The translations under genes were made by a program, and so were the position numbers. From positions 231,778 through 295,777 of the forward strand of contig NZ_JAHKPN010000052.1 in NCBI RefSeq assembly GCF_018860545.1: DNA of 64,000 nt, in the 5' to 3' direction. Below, piece by piece: positions 15,897 through 24,972 of the stretch (its first letter is position 1; every line of letters begins with the position of its first letter). The DNA is from Winogradskyella psychrotolerans (GTDB lineage Bacteria > Bacteroidota > Bacteroidia > Flavobacteriales > Flavobacteriaceae). The notes beneath the pieces are model-generated. The model was not told the origin of the DNA. It searched no databases and saw nothing but the letters and a program-made list of their open reading frames with translations.

Positions 15897-16760
15897 TTAA
15901 TGATAGACTGAAAATATTTTAGTCGCTTCATTATAAGCACTCTCAAAGCTCATGGCATTTAAGTCATGGGCTTTTTTTTGTGTAAAATATGAAAACATTT
16001 TTTCAGTAGGCATATTACCTGTTAAATCATCTTTAGCCATTGGGCAACCACCAAATCCTTGTATAGCTCCATCAAAACGTCTGCAACCTGCTTTATAAGC
16101 AGCATCTATTTTTTCGAACCATGTGGTTGGTGTAGTATGCAAATGTGCCCCAAACTCTATATTTGGATACGCAGGAATTAAATTAGAAAATAAATATGAA
16201 ATATTCTCAGCATCGGAACTGCCAATAGTATCACTTAAAGAGAGAATCTTAACACCCATTTTTGCTAAACGCTCCGTCCATTCACCTACGATATCTACAT
16301 TCCAAGGATCGCCATACGGATTTCCAAAACCCATAGAAATGTATACCACAACTTCTTTATGGCTTTTATCCGCTATTTCTAAAATTTCAGACAGTGTAAC
16401 CACAGATTGTGCTATCGTTTTATGCGTATTTCGCATTTGAAAGTTTTCGGAAATTGAAAACGGAAAGCCTAAATAATCAATGTCTTTATGAACTGAAGCA
16501 TCCGTTGCCCCTCTCGTATTAGCAATAATAGCCAATAATTTACTTTCGGTTTTGCTTAAATCTAATTGCGCTAACACTTCAGCAGTATCTACCATTTGCG
16601 GAATGGCTTTTGGTGACACAAAACTACCAAAATCAATAGTATCAAAACCTACACGAAGTAACGATTGAATATATTGTACCTTCTTTTCTGTTGGTATAAA
16701 ATCCTTAATGCCTTGCATAGCATCTCTTGGACATTCTATTATTTTAACGGCTTTATTCAT
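15897..16760 (-). CDS. mvaB: Hydroxymethylglutaryl-CoA lyase
   Basis: A 287-residue cytosolic enzyme cleaving HMG-CoA to acetyl-CoA and acetoacetate, the last step of leucine breakdown. 'VKIIECPRDAMQG' carries the metal/substrate Arg-Asp pair (R12, D13), 'FGAHLHTTP' gives the two metal-binding histidines, and 'GFGGCPMAKDDLTGNMPTE' is the catalytic cysteine loop. Length is normal for the family. Its stop is only 3 bases from the convergent HmuY gene, and no terminator separates them. Next upstream on the same strand, 133 bases away, is a membrane metallopeptidase. Confidence 0.93.
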   Translation of the reverse strand: MNKAVKIIECPRDAMQGIKDFIPTEKKVQYIQSLLRVGFDTIDFGSFVSPKAIPQMVDTAEVLAQLDLSKTESKLLAIIANTRGATDASVHKDIDYLGFPFSISENFQMRNTHKTIAQSVVTLSEILEIADKSHKEVVVYISMGFGNPYGDPWNVDIVGEWTERLAKMGVKILSLSDTIGSSDAENISYLFSNLIPAYPNIEFGAHLHTTPTTWFEKIDAAYKAGCRRFDGAIQGFGGCPMAKDDLTGNMPTEKMFSYFTQKKAHDLNAMSFESAYNEATKIFSVYH

Positions 16761-16893
16761 TGATTCAAATATACATTAATTGAAATTGAAATTAAACTCG
16801 AAACTGAATTTGAAGTGAAAACTTTAAGGCTCTGATTATAATATAGATTGTTTATATTATATTGTTAGGAGCTTTAATTTCTGTCTGTTTTTT

Positions 16894-17649
16894 TTATGCA
16901 CCGAATAGCAATTCCCCTAAAAAACCAAACCATATTGCAAAACCTGAAATTCCTCCAACCAAACCTGATACTATAAATGAAAATCGATATTTGATAGGAA
17001 TGATTTTAAAAATAACATAAATTGAAATTGTTAACCCTACTATTAAACTTATTACTGGAATAATCCATTCATTAAATCCTAAATATCTAGATATTTTGAA
17101 TTCATCTGCATTAAAATTTGACTCAGAATTAAATAATGCACTATAAGAAACTTGTACAAAATTAAACACTTCACGAAGAGCAAATAACGACATAAAAACA
17201 GCTAACCAATCTACAACTCTAAATTGATCTTTCCATTTTTTTCGTCTGAAAAATAAAATTAACAAGCCTATAAAACTTGTAAGTAATGTTTGAGCAGGAC
17301 CTCCAATAGTTATTAATAACTCATGTAACTTATAGGTTTCATTATAAGGATATCGTTCCATCACTATTTTGTCTAAAGCTTCTAACTTTAGTTTTACGTC
17401 TTCTGGCCATTCTTCATAATCAATAGTCATGTAGGGCTCTGAAATTTTCTTAATTTCTTTTACATCTTCATCTTCTGAAAAATCTTGAGAATAACTCATG
17501 CTTCCATAACTTATTGTGGTGTCATAGCCAAAATATTTTGCAATTGCAATATGACCAAACTCATGTGTAATGGTCCCAATTATTGTAAACAGGATAAAGG
17601 ATAAGACAATTATAATAGAAAACTTGGGTAGAAAATTGACTTTTAGCAT
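16894..17649 (-). CDS. M50-like integral membrane metalloprotease candidate
   Basis: A 251-residue membrane protein. A first helix at about 11-28 runs into H29-E-F-G-H33, a zinc HExxH motif at the membrane edge, as in site-2 (M50) proteases. 'ITIGGPAQTLLTSFIGLLILFF' at about 110-132 resembles the conserved GGP helix of that fold. Three more helices follow (about 142-160, 192-212, 222-245). I do not see the classic LDG third-ligand motif. It begins 4 bases after the LysE-type gene on the same strand. Either a divergent intramembrane protease or a degenerate relative. Confidence 0.65.
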   Translation of the reverse strand: MLKVNFLPKFSIIIVLSFILFTIIGTITHEFGHIAIAKYFGYDTTISYGSMSYSQDFSEDEDVKEIKKISEPYMTIDYEEWPEDVKLKLEALDKIVMERYPYNETYKLHELLITIGGPAQTLLTSFIGLLILFFRRKKWKDQFRVVDWLAVFMSLFALREVFNFVQVSYSALFNSESNFNADEFKISRYLGFNEWIIPVISLIVGLTISIYVIFKIIPIKYRFSFIVSGLVGGISGFAIWFGFLGELLFGA

Positions 17650-17653
17650 TCTA

Positions 17654-18271
17654 CTAAATTAGAATAAAAATCGCAATCCCAACAAAAACGATAATTTGAA
17701 GCCATTTTAAAAACAATCCAGAATTTTTATGTTTTAACGTGTAGGTTTTAATTTGTCCGGCTAACAAGGCAATTGATGAAAAAATAATAAACGACACCAA
17801 CATAAAAATGCCCCCTAAAATATAAAACTGAATTACTGTACTCATCGTTTCACTAAACAAGAACCCAGGAAAAAAAGCTAAAAAGAAAATCGTGACTTTT
17901 GGATTAAGGACATTCATAAAAAAGCCTTGGATAAATAATTGTTTCAGACTTTTTTTAGGTGCAACATTAGAATCCAAATTTAGTTGACTATCAGATTTAA
18001 ACACTTTATAAGCCAAATACAACAGGTAAATTGCTCCTAAAAGTTTAATACCAAAGAATATGTTTTCATTGGCTGCTATTATCGCAGAAACACCAAACGC
18101 AAGTAACGAGGTGTGAATTATACAACCTGTAATTAATCCGCAAACTGTTGCTAAGCCATAAGATTTACCTTGACTAATACTTTGTATTAAAACATAGATA
18201 TTATCTGGCCCTGGTGAAATAGCTAATGCAGATGTCGCTAAAGCGAATGATATAAGGATGTCGTAATTCAA
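17654..18271 (-). CDS. LysE/RhtB family amino-acid exporter
   Basis: A 205-residue inner-membrane transporter with about six helices. The family signature 'ISPGPDNIYVL' lies at about residues 18-28, followed by 'GLATVCGLITGCIIHTSLLAFGVSAI' and 'FMNVLNPKVTIFFLAFFPGFL', all typical of LysE/RhtB exporters of lysine, threonine or homoserine-like solutes. The start is TTG at 18271; no ATG fits as well, and family members begin at this place. It lies 46 bases after pyrD on the same strand and 4 bases before the M50-like gene. Substrate is unknown. Confidence 0.9.
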   Translation of the reverse strand: MNYDILISFALATSALAISPGPDNIYVLIQSISQGKSYGLATVCGLITGCIIHTSLLAFGVSAIIAANENIFFGIKLLGAIYLLYLAYKVFKSDSQLNLDSNVAPKKSLKQLFIQGFFMNVLNPKVTIFFLAFFPGFLFSETMSTVIQFYILGGIFMLVSFIIFSSIALLAGQIKTYTLKHKNSGLFLKWLQIIVFVGIAIFILI

Positions 18272-18317
18272 ATTAAGAATATAAAGTTTTCAAATTACGT
18301 AAAAACTAATCATTAAT

Positions 18318-19346
18318 TTACTTCAATAAAGCCTTATTAATCTTCTTAATTAAAGAAGGGCCTTCATAAATAAAACCTGTATACACCTGAACCAAATCTG
18401 CTCCTGCTTCTAATTTCTCTAATGCATCCTCTGCAGTATGAATACCTCCTACTCCAATGATCGGGAATGCTTTATGGCTTTTATCTGCTAAATATTTAAT
18501 GACTTTGGTCGATTTTGATTTAATCGGTTGGCCACTTAAGCCTCCATTTCCAATTTCCGTTAATCTGGCATCAGTTGCTTTTAAGCCCGTTCTGTCGATA
18601 GAGGTATTACTAGCAATAACACCATCAAGATTAGTTTCAGCAATTAATTCTACTATTTCATCTAGTTGAATATCATTTAAATCTGGCGCAATTTTAAGCA
18701 AAATTGGTTTCTGCTTTTCAAAAGAATTATTCGCTTTTTGAACCGTAGAAATCAATTCTAATAAGTAATCTTTATCGTTCAATTTAGCATGACTTCCTAC
18801 ATTCGGACAGCTCACATTAAGCACAAAATAATCGACATACGGATGTAAGGCATTGAAACATTCAAGATAATCCTTGGTATAATTTTCAGGACGTGTTTGG
18901 GTATTTTTACCAATATTCCCGCCAATAATGAGTTGTCCTTTATTTTTCTTAAGTTGTGAAATAGCGGCTTGTAACCCTTCATTATTAAAACCCATGCGGT
19001 TAATAATCCCTTTGTCATCTTTCAACCTAAATAATCGTTTCTTAGGATTTCCTTCTTGGGCTATTGGTGTTACCGTTCCTATTTCAATAAAGCCAAATCC
19101 AAAGTTGGCCAATTCGTTATATAACACGGCATTTTTATCAAAACCTGCTGCTAAACCCACTGGGTTTTTAAACGTTAACCCAAACAACTCACGTTCTAAA
19201 CCTTTATCTTCAATCACATAAAGCGATTTAAATAGGCTTTTAACTCCGGGAAATTTAGATAAATTCCGAATTAAAGAAAAGGTGAAATAATGTACTTTTT
19301 CTGGATCAAAAAGAAATAAAATGGGTCTGACTAAAGCTTTGTACAT
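18318..19346 (-). CDS. pyrD: Dihydroorotate dehydrogenase (quinone type)
   Basis: A 342-residue FMN enzyme oxidising dihydroorotate to orotate in pyrimidine synthesis. The class 2 N-terminal helix pair that docks to the membrane quinone pool is present ('[22 protein letters not shown]'), followed by '[12 protein letters not shown]', '[19 protein letters not shown]' and 'NRMGFNNEG'. The active-site loop reads N-V-S-C180-P-N: cysteine at the position where E. coli class 2 has the base serine. The ATG at 19346 is preferred, since an in-frame ATG 21 bases upstream lies within the -7 element. Confidence 0.94.
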   Translation of the reverse strand: MYKALVRPILFLFDPEKVHYFTFSLIRNLSKFPGVKSLFKSLYVIEDKGLERELFGLTFKNPVGLAAGFDKNAVLYNELANFGFGFIEIGTVTPIAQEGNPKKRLFRLKDDKGIINRMGFNNEGLQAAISQLKKNKGQLIIGGNIGKNTQTRPENYTKDYLECFNALHPYVDYFVLNVSCPNVGSHAKLNDKDYLLELISTVQKANNSFEKQKPILLKIAPDLNDIQLDEIVELIAETNLDGVIASNTSIDRTGLKATDARLTEIGNGGLSGQPIKSKSTKVIKYLADKSHKAFPIIGVGGIHTAEDALEKLEAGADLVQVYTGFIYEGPSLIKKINKALLK

Positions 19347-19364
19347 GAAAACGGTTTTGCATTG

Positions 19365-19372
19365 CAAAAATA
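19365..19372 (-). promoter_or_regulatory. -7 element of pyrD promoter
   Basis: The minus strand reads TATTTTTG, 18 bases before the pyrD ATG at 19346. It rules against the upstream in-frame ATG at 19367, which would overlap it. Confidence 0.6.
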
Positions 19373-19461
19373 AGGAACTCTAATTTAAATTAAACCATGC
19401 TATAAGCCATTAATTTTAGTAGAAACTGTTATATATCATTATTTATGCTTAAGAATTTTAC

Positions 19462-19469
19462 TAACTTTG
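19462..19469 (+). promoter_or_regulatory. -7 element of the universal stress protein promoter
   Basis: TAACTTTG matches TAnnTTTG, 25 bases before the ATG at 19495. No clear -33 TTG is seen. Confidence 0.55.
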
Positions 19470-19494
19470 AATCACTAATCAAAAATAAAATATC

Positions 19495-20325
19495 ATGAAA
19501 AAAATTATAGTCCCTGTCGATTTTTCTAAACATTCTGAATATGCTTTAGAAACTGCCGCTGCATTAGCAAAACAACATGACGCAGAGTTAATTGTTATGC
19601 ATATGTTAGAGATGTCTGAATCTATTTTTTCGGCGTCTAGTAGTGAAAGAGGTGAAGAGAATGCCTTCATGCTTATGGTCGCTAACAAAAAATTTGAAAC
19701 ATTTTTAGATCAGCCGTATCTTGAAGGGTTGGAAGTAAATCCAATGGTTAAGTATCATAAAGTTTTAAAGGAAGTTGCTGAAGTTGCTGATGATGTTAAA
19801 GCAGATTTAATTGTTATGGGATCAAGAGGACACAGCGATCACGATGGTGTTTTTACAGGTTCTAATACTGAGAAAGTGGTACGTTATAGTAACACACCTG
19901 TGTTAGTGGTGAAATCTCAGCCAAAATCTACTAGTTTTAAACATATTGTATTAGCTACAGATTTTTCTGATAACAGTGTGTCATCTGTAAAAAAAGCTTT
20001 AAAATTACTAGCTAAATTAAGTGAAAAAACAACCTTGTTACATATTAATTCTCCAAACTTATCATTTTTAAGTACGGATGAAATTGACGAAAGAATTGCA
20101 ACCTTCTTAGAGCTTGCAAAGCTTAACGAAAGTGATGTTAATATTGCCCGTATTTCTGACCATAATGTTGAAGATGGTATATTAAGTTTCGCAAAAAGAA
20201 ATGAAACAGATGCGTTATCTATGATTACTCATGGAAGAAAAGGCTTAAACCATTACTTCTCTGGTAGTATTTCTGAAGATGTTGTAAACCACTCTAAACT
20301 TCCAGTGATTACTTTTAAACTTTAA
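19495..20325 (+). CDS. Tandem universal stress protein
   Basis: A 276-residue protein with two UspA domains (about 1-140 and 147-276). The first begins 'KKIIVPVDFSKHSEYALETAAALAK' and has the ATP-loop-like 'VMGSRGHSDHDGVFTGSNTEKVV', close to the G-2x-G-9x-G(S/T) pattern of nucleotide-binding Usp proteins. The second has 'HIVLATDFSDNSV' and 'ITHGRKGLNHYFSGSISEDVV'. These proteins act in the cytoplasm during stress or starvation. It has its own promoter and is followed 21 bases later by pepT, which may be read from the same transcript. Confidence 0.93.
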   Translation: MKKIIVPVDFSKHSEYALETAAALAKQHDAELIVMHMLEMSESIFSASSSERGEENAFMLMVANKKFETFLDQPYLEGLEVNPMVKYHKVLKEVAEVADDVKADLIVMGSRGHSDHDGVFTGSNTEKVVRYSNTPVLVVKSQPKSTSFKHIVLATDFSDNSVSSVKKALKLLAKLSEKTTLLHINSPNLSFLSTDEIDERIATFLELAKLNESDVNIARISDHNVEDGILSFAKRNETDALSMITHGRKGLNHYFSGSISEDVVNHSKLPVITFKL

Positions 20326-20346
20326 ATTTTCAAAACAAATCCTTTT

Positions 20347-21576
20347 ATGCAGCATATCATTGATCGTTTTATAGGTTACGTTACAATAGATACGGAATCA
20401 GATCCAGAATCGCAAACCACACCAAGTACCAAAAAACAATGGGACTTGGCCAATAAATTAGTTGAAGAGCTAAAGGCGATAGGTCTAAGTGATGTCACTA
20501 TAGATGAAAACGCTTATATCATGGCAACGTTACCAAGTAATGTATCACACCATGTGCCTACTATTGGTTTTGTATCACATTTTGATACGTCTCCAGATTT
20601 TACAGGTGCCCATGTGAAACCTCAAATTGTGAGTGATTACGATGGAAAAGATATCGTTTTAAATGCTGAAGAGAATATTATTCTGTCACCAGATTATTTT
20701 GAAGATTTATTACTCTATAAAGGACAGACCTTAATCACAACGGATGGTACAACACTTTTAGGTGCTGATGATAAAGCTGGGATTACAGAAATTGTAACTG
20801 CGATGGAATACCTTATTAATCATCCTGAAATTAAACACGGAAAAATAAGGATTGGGTTCACCCCAGATGAAGAAATTGGTAGAGGTGCACATAAATTTGA
20901 TGTTGAAAAATTTGGTGCTGATTGGGCTTATACCATGGATGGTAGCCAAGTTGGAGAGTTAGAATATGAAAATTTTAATGCTGCTGGAGCTAAGATTACT
21001 GTAAAAGGTAAAATTGTACATCCTGGTTATGCCAAAGGAAAGATGATAAATTCGATGTATTATGCTTCTGAGTTTATTAATATATTACCACGATTAGAAA
21101 CACCTGAATGCACCGAAGGCTACGAAGGTTTTTTCCATATGCATAATATAGAAGGTAATGTTGAAGAAACCACACTGCAATATATTATTAGAGATCACGA
21201 CAAGGATAAGTTTGAAGCTCGAAAGGCCCTACTAGAAAAAATCGTTTTCGATTTAAATACAAAATACGAAAGTGAAGTGTTTAAAATTGAAATGAACGAC
21301 CAATACTATAACATGAAAGAAAAAGTGGAACCTGTAATGCATATTGTTGACATTGCAGAAGAAGCTATGAAAGCAGTTGGGGTAACTCCACTTATTAAAG
21401 CCATACGTGGAGGAACAGATGGTTCTCAACTTTCTTATATGGGATTACCATGTCCTAATATATTTGCTGGTGGTCATAATTTTCATGGTCGCTATGAATA
21501 TGTTCCAGTCGAAAGTATTCAAAAAGCAATTGAAGTAATTTGTAAAATTGCTGAGCTTACGGCTATAGAAAAATAG
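20347..21576 (+). CDS. pepT: Peptidase T (tripeptide aminopeptidase)
   Basis: A 409-residue cytosolic M20B metallopeptidase that removes N-terminal residues from tripeptides. Visible motifs: '[10 protein letters not shown]' at the start, '[12 protein letters not shown]' (first zinc histidine), '[10 protein letters not shown]' (bridging Asp), '[15 protein letters not shown]' (catalytic Glu), and '[30 protein letters not shown]' for the C-terminal ligands. Length matches E. coli PepT closely. It lies 21 bases after the stress-protein gene and is followed by a terminator. Confidence 0.96.
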   Translation: MQHIIDRFIGYVTIDTESDPESQTTPSTKKQWDLANKLVEELKAIGLSDVTIDENAYIMATLPSNVSHHVPTIGFVSHFDTSPDFTGAHVKPQIVSDYDGKDIVLNAEENIILSPDYFEDLLLYKGQTLITTDGTTLLGADDKAGITEIVTAMEYLINHPEIKHGKIRIGFTPDEEIGRGAHKFDVEKFGADWAYTMDGSQVGELEYENFNAAGAKITVKGKIVHPGYAKGKMINSMYYASEFINILPRLETPECTEGYEGFFHMHNIEGNVEETTLQYIIRDHDKDKFEARKALLEKIVFDLNTKYESEVFKIEMNDQYYNMKEKVEPVMHIVDIAEEAMKAVGVTPLIKAIRGGTDGSQLSYMGLPCPNIFAGGHNFHGRYEYVPVESIQKAIEVICKIAELTAIEK

Positions 21577-21601
21577 AATTTATTCTCAATTTACAATTTT
21601 G

Positions 21602-21643
21602 TAAGCAGTAGACGATATCAATTAGTTTACTGCTTATTTTTTT
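21602..21643 (+). terminator. Intrinsic terminator after pepT
   Basis: A 9-bp stem TAAGCAGTA / TACTGCTTA (21602-21610 with 21628-21636), 17-base loop, followed by a T-run. It lies 25 bases after the pepT stop. Confidence 0.8.
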
Positions 21644-21696
21644 ATGCTTAAATTTAAAATCAAAAGGATTTAGTGTTTAACTAAAATACATGTATT

Positions 21697-22062
21697 ATGA
21701 CCACCACACCAGAACATGACGAACGCATAGCCAAGATGACATTTGCATCAGTTTATCCTCATTATATAACTAAAGTAGAAAAGAAAGGCAGAACAAAAGC
21801 CGAATTGCACCAAGTTATCGCATGGTTAACCGGTTTTGATGACACTAAACTACAAGAACTTATCCTTGATAAAGTCACTTTTAAAGCCTTCTTTGAGAAA
21901 GCAGAACTCAACCCAAATACACATCTCATTAAAGGTGTAATCTGTGGGTACCGCATTGAAGATATCGAAACACAGTTAACACGACAAGTCAGGTACTTAG
22001 ACAAGTTGGTGGATGAATTAGCAAAAGGTCGAAAGATGGAAAAGATTTTACGTGGCACTTGA
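21697..22062 (+). CDS. DUF2200 family protein
   Basis: A 121-residue soluble protein matching DUF2200: '[22 protein letters not shown]', '[13 protein letters not shown]', '[14 protein letters not shown]', '[14 protein letters not shown]' and '[22 protein letters not shown]' are all family-typical. The family is widespread and uncharacterised. It is isolated from pepT by the terminator. The next gene, a DUF1801/YdeI-type protein, is 92 bases downstream on the same strand; the two families often occur as small accessory cytosolic proteins, but no shared function is known to me. Confidence 0.88.
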   Translation: MTTTPEHDERIAKMTFASVYPHYITKVEKKGRTKAELHQVIAWLTGFDDTKLQELILDKVTFKAFFEKAELNPNTHLIKGVICGYRIEDIETQLTRQVRYLDKLVDELAKGRKMEKILRGT

Positions 22063-22154
22063 ATTGCCTTAATTTTTTAAACTATTTTGTTTAACATCTT
22101 ATTAATGTCATTAAATTGGACTCATATAGTTTAAGTTATACAAACCCTAACAAA

Positions 22155-22754
22155 ATGAAAAAAGTAATCTCTGTTGAAGGCTATATTGAAAGTAATTCTC
22201 ACTTCTCAGAAGCCCTTATCTTTTTGCGAGATATCATAAATTCCACCGAATTAGAAGAAACCATAAAGTGGAACATGCCAACATATTGCCTTAATGGTAA
22301 GAATGTTTTGGGTATCGGAGCGTTTAAAAATCATTTTTGTATTTGGTTTCATCAAGGTGTATTTTTAAAAGATGAGCAACACTTACTTTACAATGCGCAA
22401 GAGGAGAAAACAAAAGCGATGCGACAAATGCGTTTTAATAGTAAAGATGCTATTAATAAAGCTGCTGTTTTATTATACGTAAAGGAAGCGATAGACAATC
22501 AACGATTAGGACGAGAACTCAAACCACAGCGCAATACAAAAGCTGTCATAATTCCTGACCAATTAAAAGAAGTTTTACATAGTGATGACCACCTAAAAGC
22601 ATCTTTTGAAGCCCTTACGTTATCTAAACAACGTGACTATTGTGAGCATATTTCTAATGCTAAACGTGAAGCAACAAAACAAACACGCTTAGATAAAATA
22701 GTCCCAATGATTAGTAAAGGCATTGGTTTACATGATAAGTATAAGAGTTGTTAG
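22155..22754 (+). CDS. DUF1801/YdeI-like protein
   Basis: A 199-residue cytosolic protein. The N-terminal 120 residues match DUF1801 ('LIFLRDIINSTELEETIKWNMPTYCLNGKNVLGIGAFKNHFCIWF'), an iron-chaperone-frataxin-like fold in Bacillus YdhG and related proteins. The C-terminal 60 match the YdeI/OmdA helical domain ('ALTLSKQRDYCEHISNAKREATKQTRLDKIV'). The ATG at 22155 is used; an in-frame TTG at 22116 would add 13 residues with no family counterpart. It is followed by a strong bidirectional terminator. Confidence 0.85.
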   Translation: MKKVISVEGYIESNSHFSEALIFLRDIINSTELEETIKWNMPTYCLNGKNVLGIGAFKNHFCIWFHQGVFLKDEQHLLYNAQEEKTKAMRQMRFNSKDAINKAAVLLYVKEAIDNQRLGRELKPQRNTKAVIIPDQLKEVLHSDDHLKASFEALTLSKQRDYCEHISNAKREATKQTRLDKIVPMISKGIGLHDKYKSC

Positions 22755-22777
22755 TTTTTGGTTTTTGTCAAAAAAAA

Positions 22778-22810
22778 AAAGACTGTTCAAATACATGAAC
22801 AGTCTTTTAA
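22778..22810. terminator. Bidirectional terminator between DUF1801 gene and yajC
   Basis: An 11-bp stem AAAGACTGTTC / GAACAGTCTTT (22778-22788 with 22797-22807), 8-base loop, with an A-run before and Ts after. It lies between convergent genes and fits both. Confidence 0.85.
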
Positions 22811-22829
22811 AATTTATATACTAGTCAGC

Positions 22830-23120
22830 TTATTTAACCGTAGCTGGTGCATTTAATTTATTACTCATTTCCATGGAAATTGCAGAGCGATCAAATTTTA
22901 TTTTGCCTGCTAATGTTTCAATAACACAACTGTTATCTTTATCATTTAATTCTACAACTTTTCCGTGCATACCACTTTTAGTAATAACACGAGTGCCTTT
23001 AGTTAACTCACTGGCAAACTTTTTCTCTTGTTTAGAGCGTTTCATTTGTGGTGCAATCATAAAGAAATACATCACTGCAAAAATGGCTATAAACGGTAAA
23101 AATGATCCTAATCCTTCCAT
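22830..23120 (-). CDS. yajC: Preprotein translocase subunit YajC
   Basis: A 96-residue inner-membrane protein with one helix at about 8-24 ('FLPFIAIFAVMYFFMIAPQMKRSKQEKKF') and a small cytosolic domain 'KGTRVITKSGMHGKVVEL'. This is the standard YajC layout; it associates with the SecDF/YidC branch of the Sec translocase. It lies 24 bases after the DUF1573 lipoprotein gene, with nusB further upstream, an order I associate with flavobacteria. It is the last gene before the bidirectional terminator. Confidence 0.94.
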   Translation of the reverse strand: MEGLGSFLPFIAIFAVMYFFMIAPQMKRSKQEKKFASELTKGTRVITKSGMHGKVVELNDKDNSCVIETLAGKIKFDRSAISMEMSNKLNAPATVK

Positions 23121-23144
23121 TTAGAAATTATCAATAATTATTAA

Positions 23145-23714
23145 TTAATCGTGGTTGTGTCCTTCGTGACCTGGTTGCGTAGAATATTTTCTTGGAGCAG
23201 CAGCATCTGTAGATAAAGGATTAATTGTAGCAGTTCCTGCTGGCTTTGCAGCTTGCTTAGTCGCAGCATTTGGATCAGCCTCAATAAAAGCAGTAATCTT
23301 TACTGGTAATTGTCCTTTTTCAGTATTAGTGATCATTGTTAAAGATTTCGTAGTCTTACCGTTACCTTTACCATTAAATTTCACTGTAAATTGACCTGTT
23401 TCGCCTGGCTGAACTTCTTTTGTATAATTTGTAGGAACAGTACACCCACAAGTACTTTTAATATCACTAACCACTAACATTGAATTTCCTGTGTTTGTAT
23501 ACTTAAAAATTGTTTCAACAGGTGTTCCATTAGCGATGGTACCAAAATCATGTTCTGTCTTATCTAAAGTTAAAACTGCAAAATCACCAGCGTTAGCATC
23601 TCTATCAGCTGCTGCTGCAATATTTTCAGTTTTAATTTTACTTGCAGCATCGTCTTTACATGATGTAAAAGCCACTAAGCATAATGCACTAAGTCCTAAA
23701 ATTACTTTTTTCAT
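23145..23714 (-). CDS. DUF1573 lipoprotein
   Basis: A 189-residue lipoprotein with lipobox C19 (VAFTSC). Residues about 45-145 are the DUF1573 Ig-like domain: 'LDKTEHDFGTIANGTPVETIFKYTNTGNS', 'STCGCTVPTNYTKEVQPGETGQFTVKFNGKG'. The tail is alanine/proline-rich and ends in a histidine cluster (HEGHNHD), which may bind metal. The family is abundant in Bacteroidota envelopes; its role is unknown. It is co-transcribed with yajC (24-base gap) and preceded by about 206 non-coding bases before nusB, in which I see no clear promoter. Confidence 0.9.
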   Translation of the reverse strand: MKKVILGLSALCLVAFTSCKDDAASKIKTENIAAAADRDANAGDFAVLTLDKTEHDFGTIANGTPVETIFKYTNTGNSMLVVSDIKSTCGCTVPTNYTKEVQPGETGQFTVKFNGKGNGKTTKSLTMITNTEKGQLPVKITAFIEADPNAATKQAAKPAGTATINPLSTDAAAPRKYSTQPGHEGHNHD

Positions 23715-23920
23715 TATTCTATTTTTTTGTTAAAATTTATAATCGATTCGCGAAGTTAATAATTATTTCAACGAATTAAAATTTTTACGTACTTCTTAAC
23801 AAATATTTGTAAGAAATAGCTTTCAAAACAATTTTGGTTTAAATAATTAACTTTAAATAAGAAACAATTTTAACATCTACCAAGCGTAATACCCAATTAA
23901 AATTGCTCTTTTATTGAAGT

Positions 23921-24865
23921 CTACATTAAACCTCTTCCCGTTTTAAGGTGGATATTTTCAGATTGATATTCCTTTACTATTTTATCTAATATACCATTGA
24001 TAAATAAACTACTTTTTGGAGTAGAGTATTCTTTGGCAATTTCAAGATATTCGTTAATAGTGACTTTATGAGGTATAGAAGGAAATTTTTGAAATTCGCA
24101 AAGTGCCATTTTTAATAATACACCGTCTAAACTCGCTAAACGTTCAGCATCCCAATTCGTCGTTTTTTTGCTAATTTCCTCAGCAAACTTAGAGCTATTT
24201 AAAAAGGTTTTTTTAAATAATTCTATTGCAAATTCTTTATCGTCATCATCTTTGTATAAATCCGGTAACAATGCCGTTTCAGGAGATGTCAATTTCAACT
24301 TTCGCAGTACTTTTAACATGGCTGTATTTACTACAGGTAAATCATCAACCCACGTTAATTTTTTATCTTCAAAGAAGTCGTAAAGCTTTTCATTTGGTGC
24401 TATAATCTCAGTGAACACATCTATTATGAAACTTTTATCTTTCTTAAAACTAGTTTCAGAATCCGCAGTATAAGCCTCGTAGATATCACTTTTTAAAATG
24501 GCTTTAAAAAGAATGTCTACATATTCGAAATCTAAATCCCAATAATTCAACTTACGATATTCAATCGTTTCTTGTAACATCTTATTACTGCTAATAAGAT
24601 GTAATAATTGATTCTCTTGAAACTTCAAATTCAGATTTTTATCCGCATCTGACTTTACAAGTTTATTTTGTCTCTTTTCGTTATGATCCTTGCTCTTTTT
24701 GTGTAGTTCAGTAAGCAAGGCTAAAAGCGCTAAGTATAAATCATACATGCTATCTAAACTGTGTAACAAAAACTTTTGTTCTTTTATTAAATCATCACTT
24801 TCTGTCCCTTTAAAAGCATACATAGATTGCATAGCTTTAATTCTGATGTGTCTTCTGTTTAGCAT
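23921..24865 (-). CDS. nusB: Transcription antitermination factor NusB (long Bacteroidota form)
   Basis: A 314-residue protein. The C-terminal third is the canonical NusB fold: 'TTNWDAERLASLDGVLLKMALCEFQKFPSIPHKVTINEYLEIAKEYS', then 'FINGILDKI'. The first 'RRHIRIKAMQSMYAF' matches the RNA-binding N-terminus. The middle adds about 150 helical residues not found in the ~140-residue E. coli protein; this long form is usual in Bacteroidota. NusB works with NusE on boxA to prevent early termination of rRNA transcription. A terminator-like hairpin lies in the region just upstream. Confidence 0.93.
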   Translation of the reverse strand: MLNRRHIRIKAMQSMYAFKGTESDDLIKEQKFLLHSLDSMYDLYLALLALLTELHKKSKDHNEKRQNKLVKSDADKNLNLKFQENQLLHLISSNKMLQETIEYRKLNYWDLDFEYVDILFKAILKSDIYEAYTADSETSFKKDKSFIIDVFTEIIAPNEKLYDFFEDKKLTWVDDLPVVNTAMLKVLRKLKLTSPETALLPDLYKDDDDKEFAIELFKKTFLNSSKFAEEISKKTTNWDAERLASLDGVLLKMALCEFQKFPSIPHKVTINEYLEIAKEYSTPKSSLFINGILDKIVKEYQSENIHLKTGRGLM

Positions 24866-24897
24866 GTGTAAGAACTCACTTTTAGTATTGGATTATT

Positions 24898-24925
24898 TAA
24901 AAAGGCGAACCTCTAAAGATTCACC
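24898..24925 (-). terminator. Terminator-like hairpin between the amino-acid dehydrogenase and nusB
   Basis: In the minus-strand RNA an 8-bp stem (GGTGAATC with GGTTCGCC, two G-U pairs) with a 6-base loop is followed by a five-T run. It lies 48 bases after the dehydrogenase stop and 33 bases before the nusB start, so it ends the former or attenuates the latter. Confidence 0.65.
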
Positions 24926-24972
24926 TTGCAAAAATACTATTATTTAATTTTTATAATAGAAAATAATTGAGA

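Noticed and set aside
22116..22154. TTG start adding 13 residues to the DUF1801/YdeI-like protein
   Set aside because: The extra residues have no family counterpart, and the ATG at 22155 starts a normal MKKV N-terminus.
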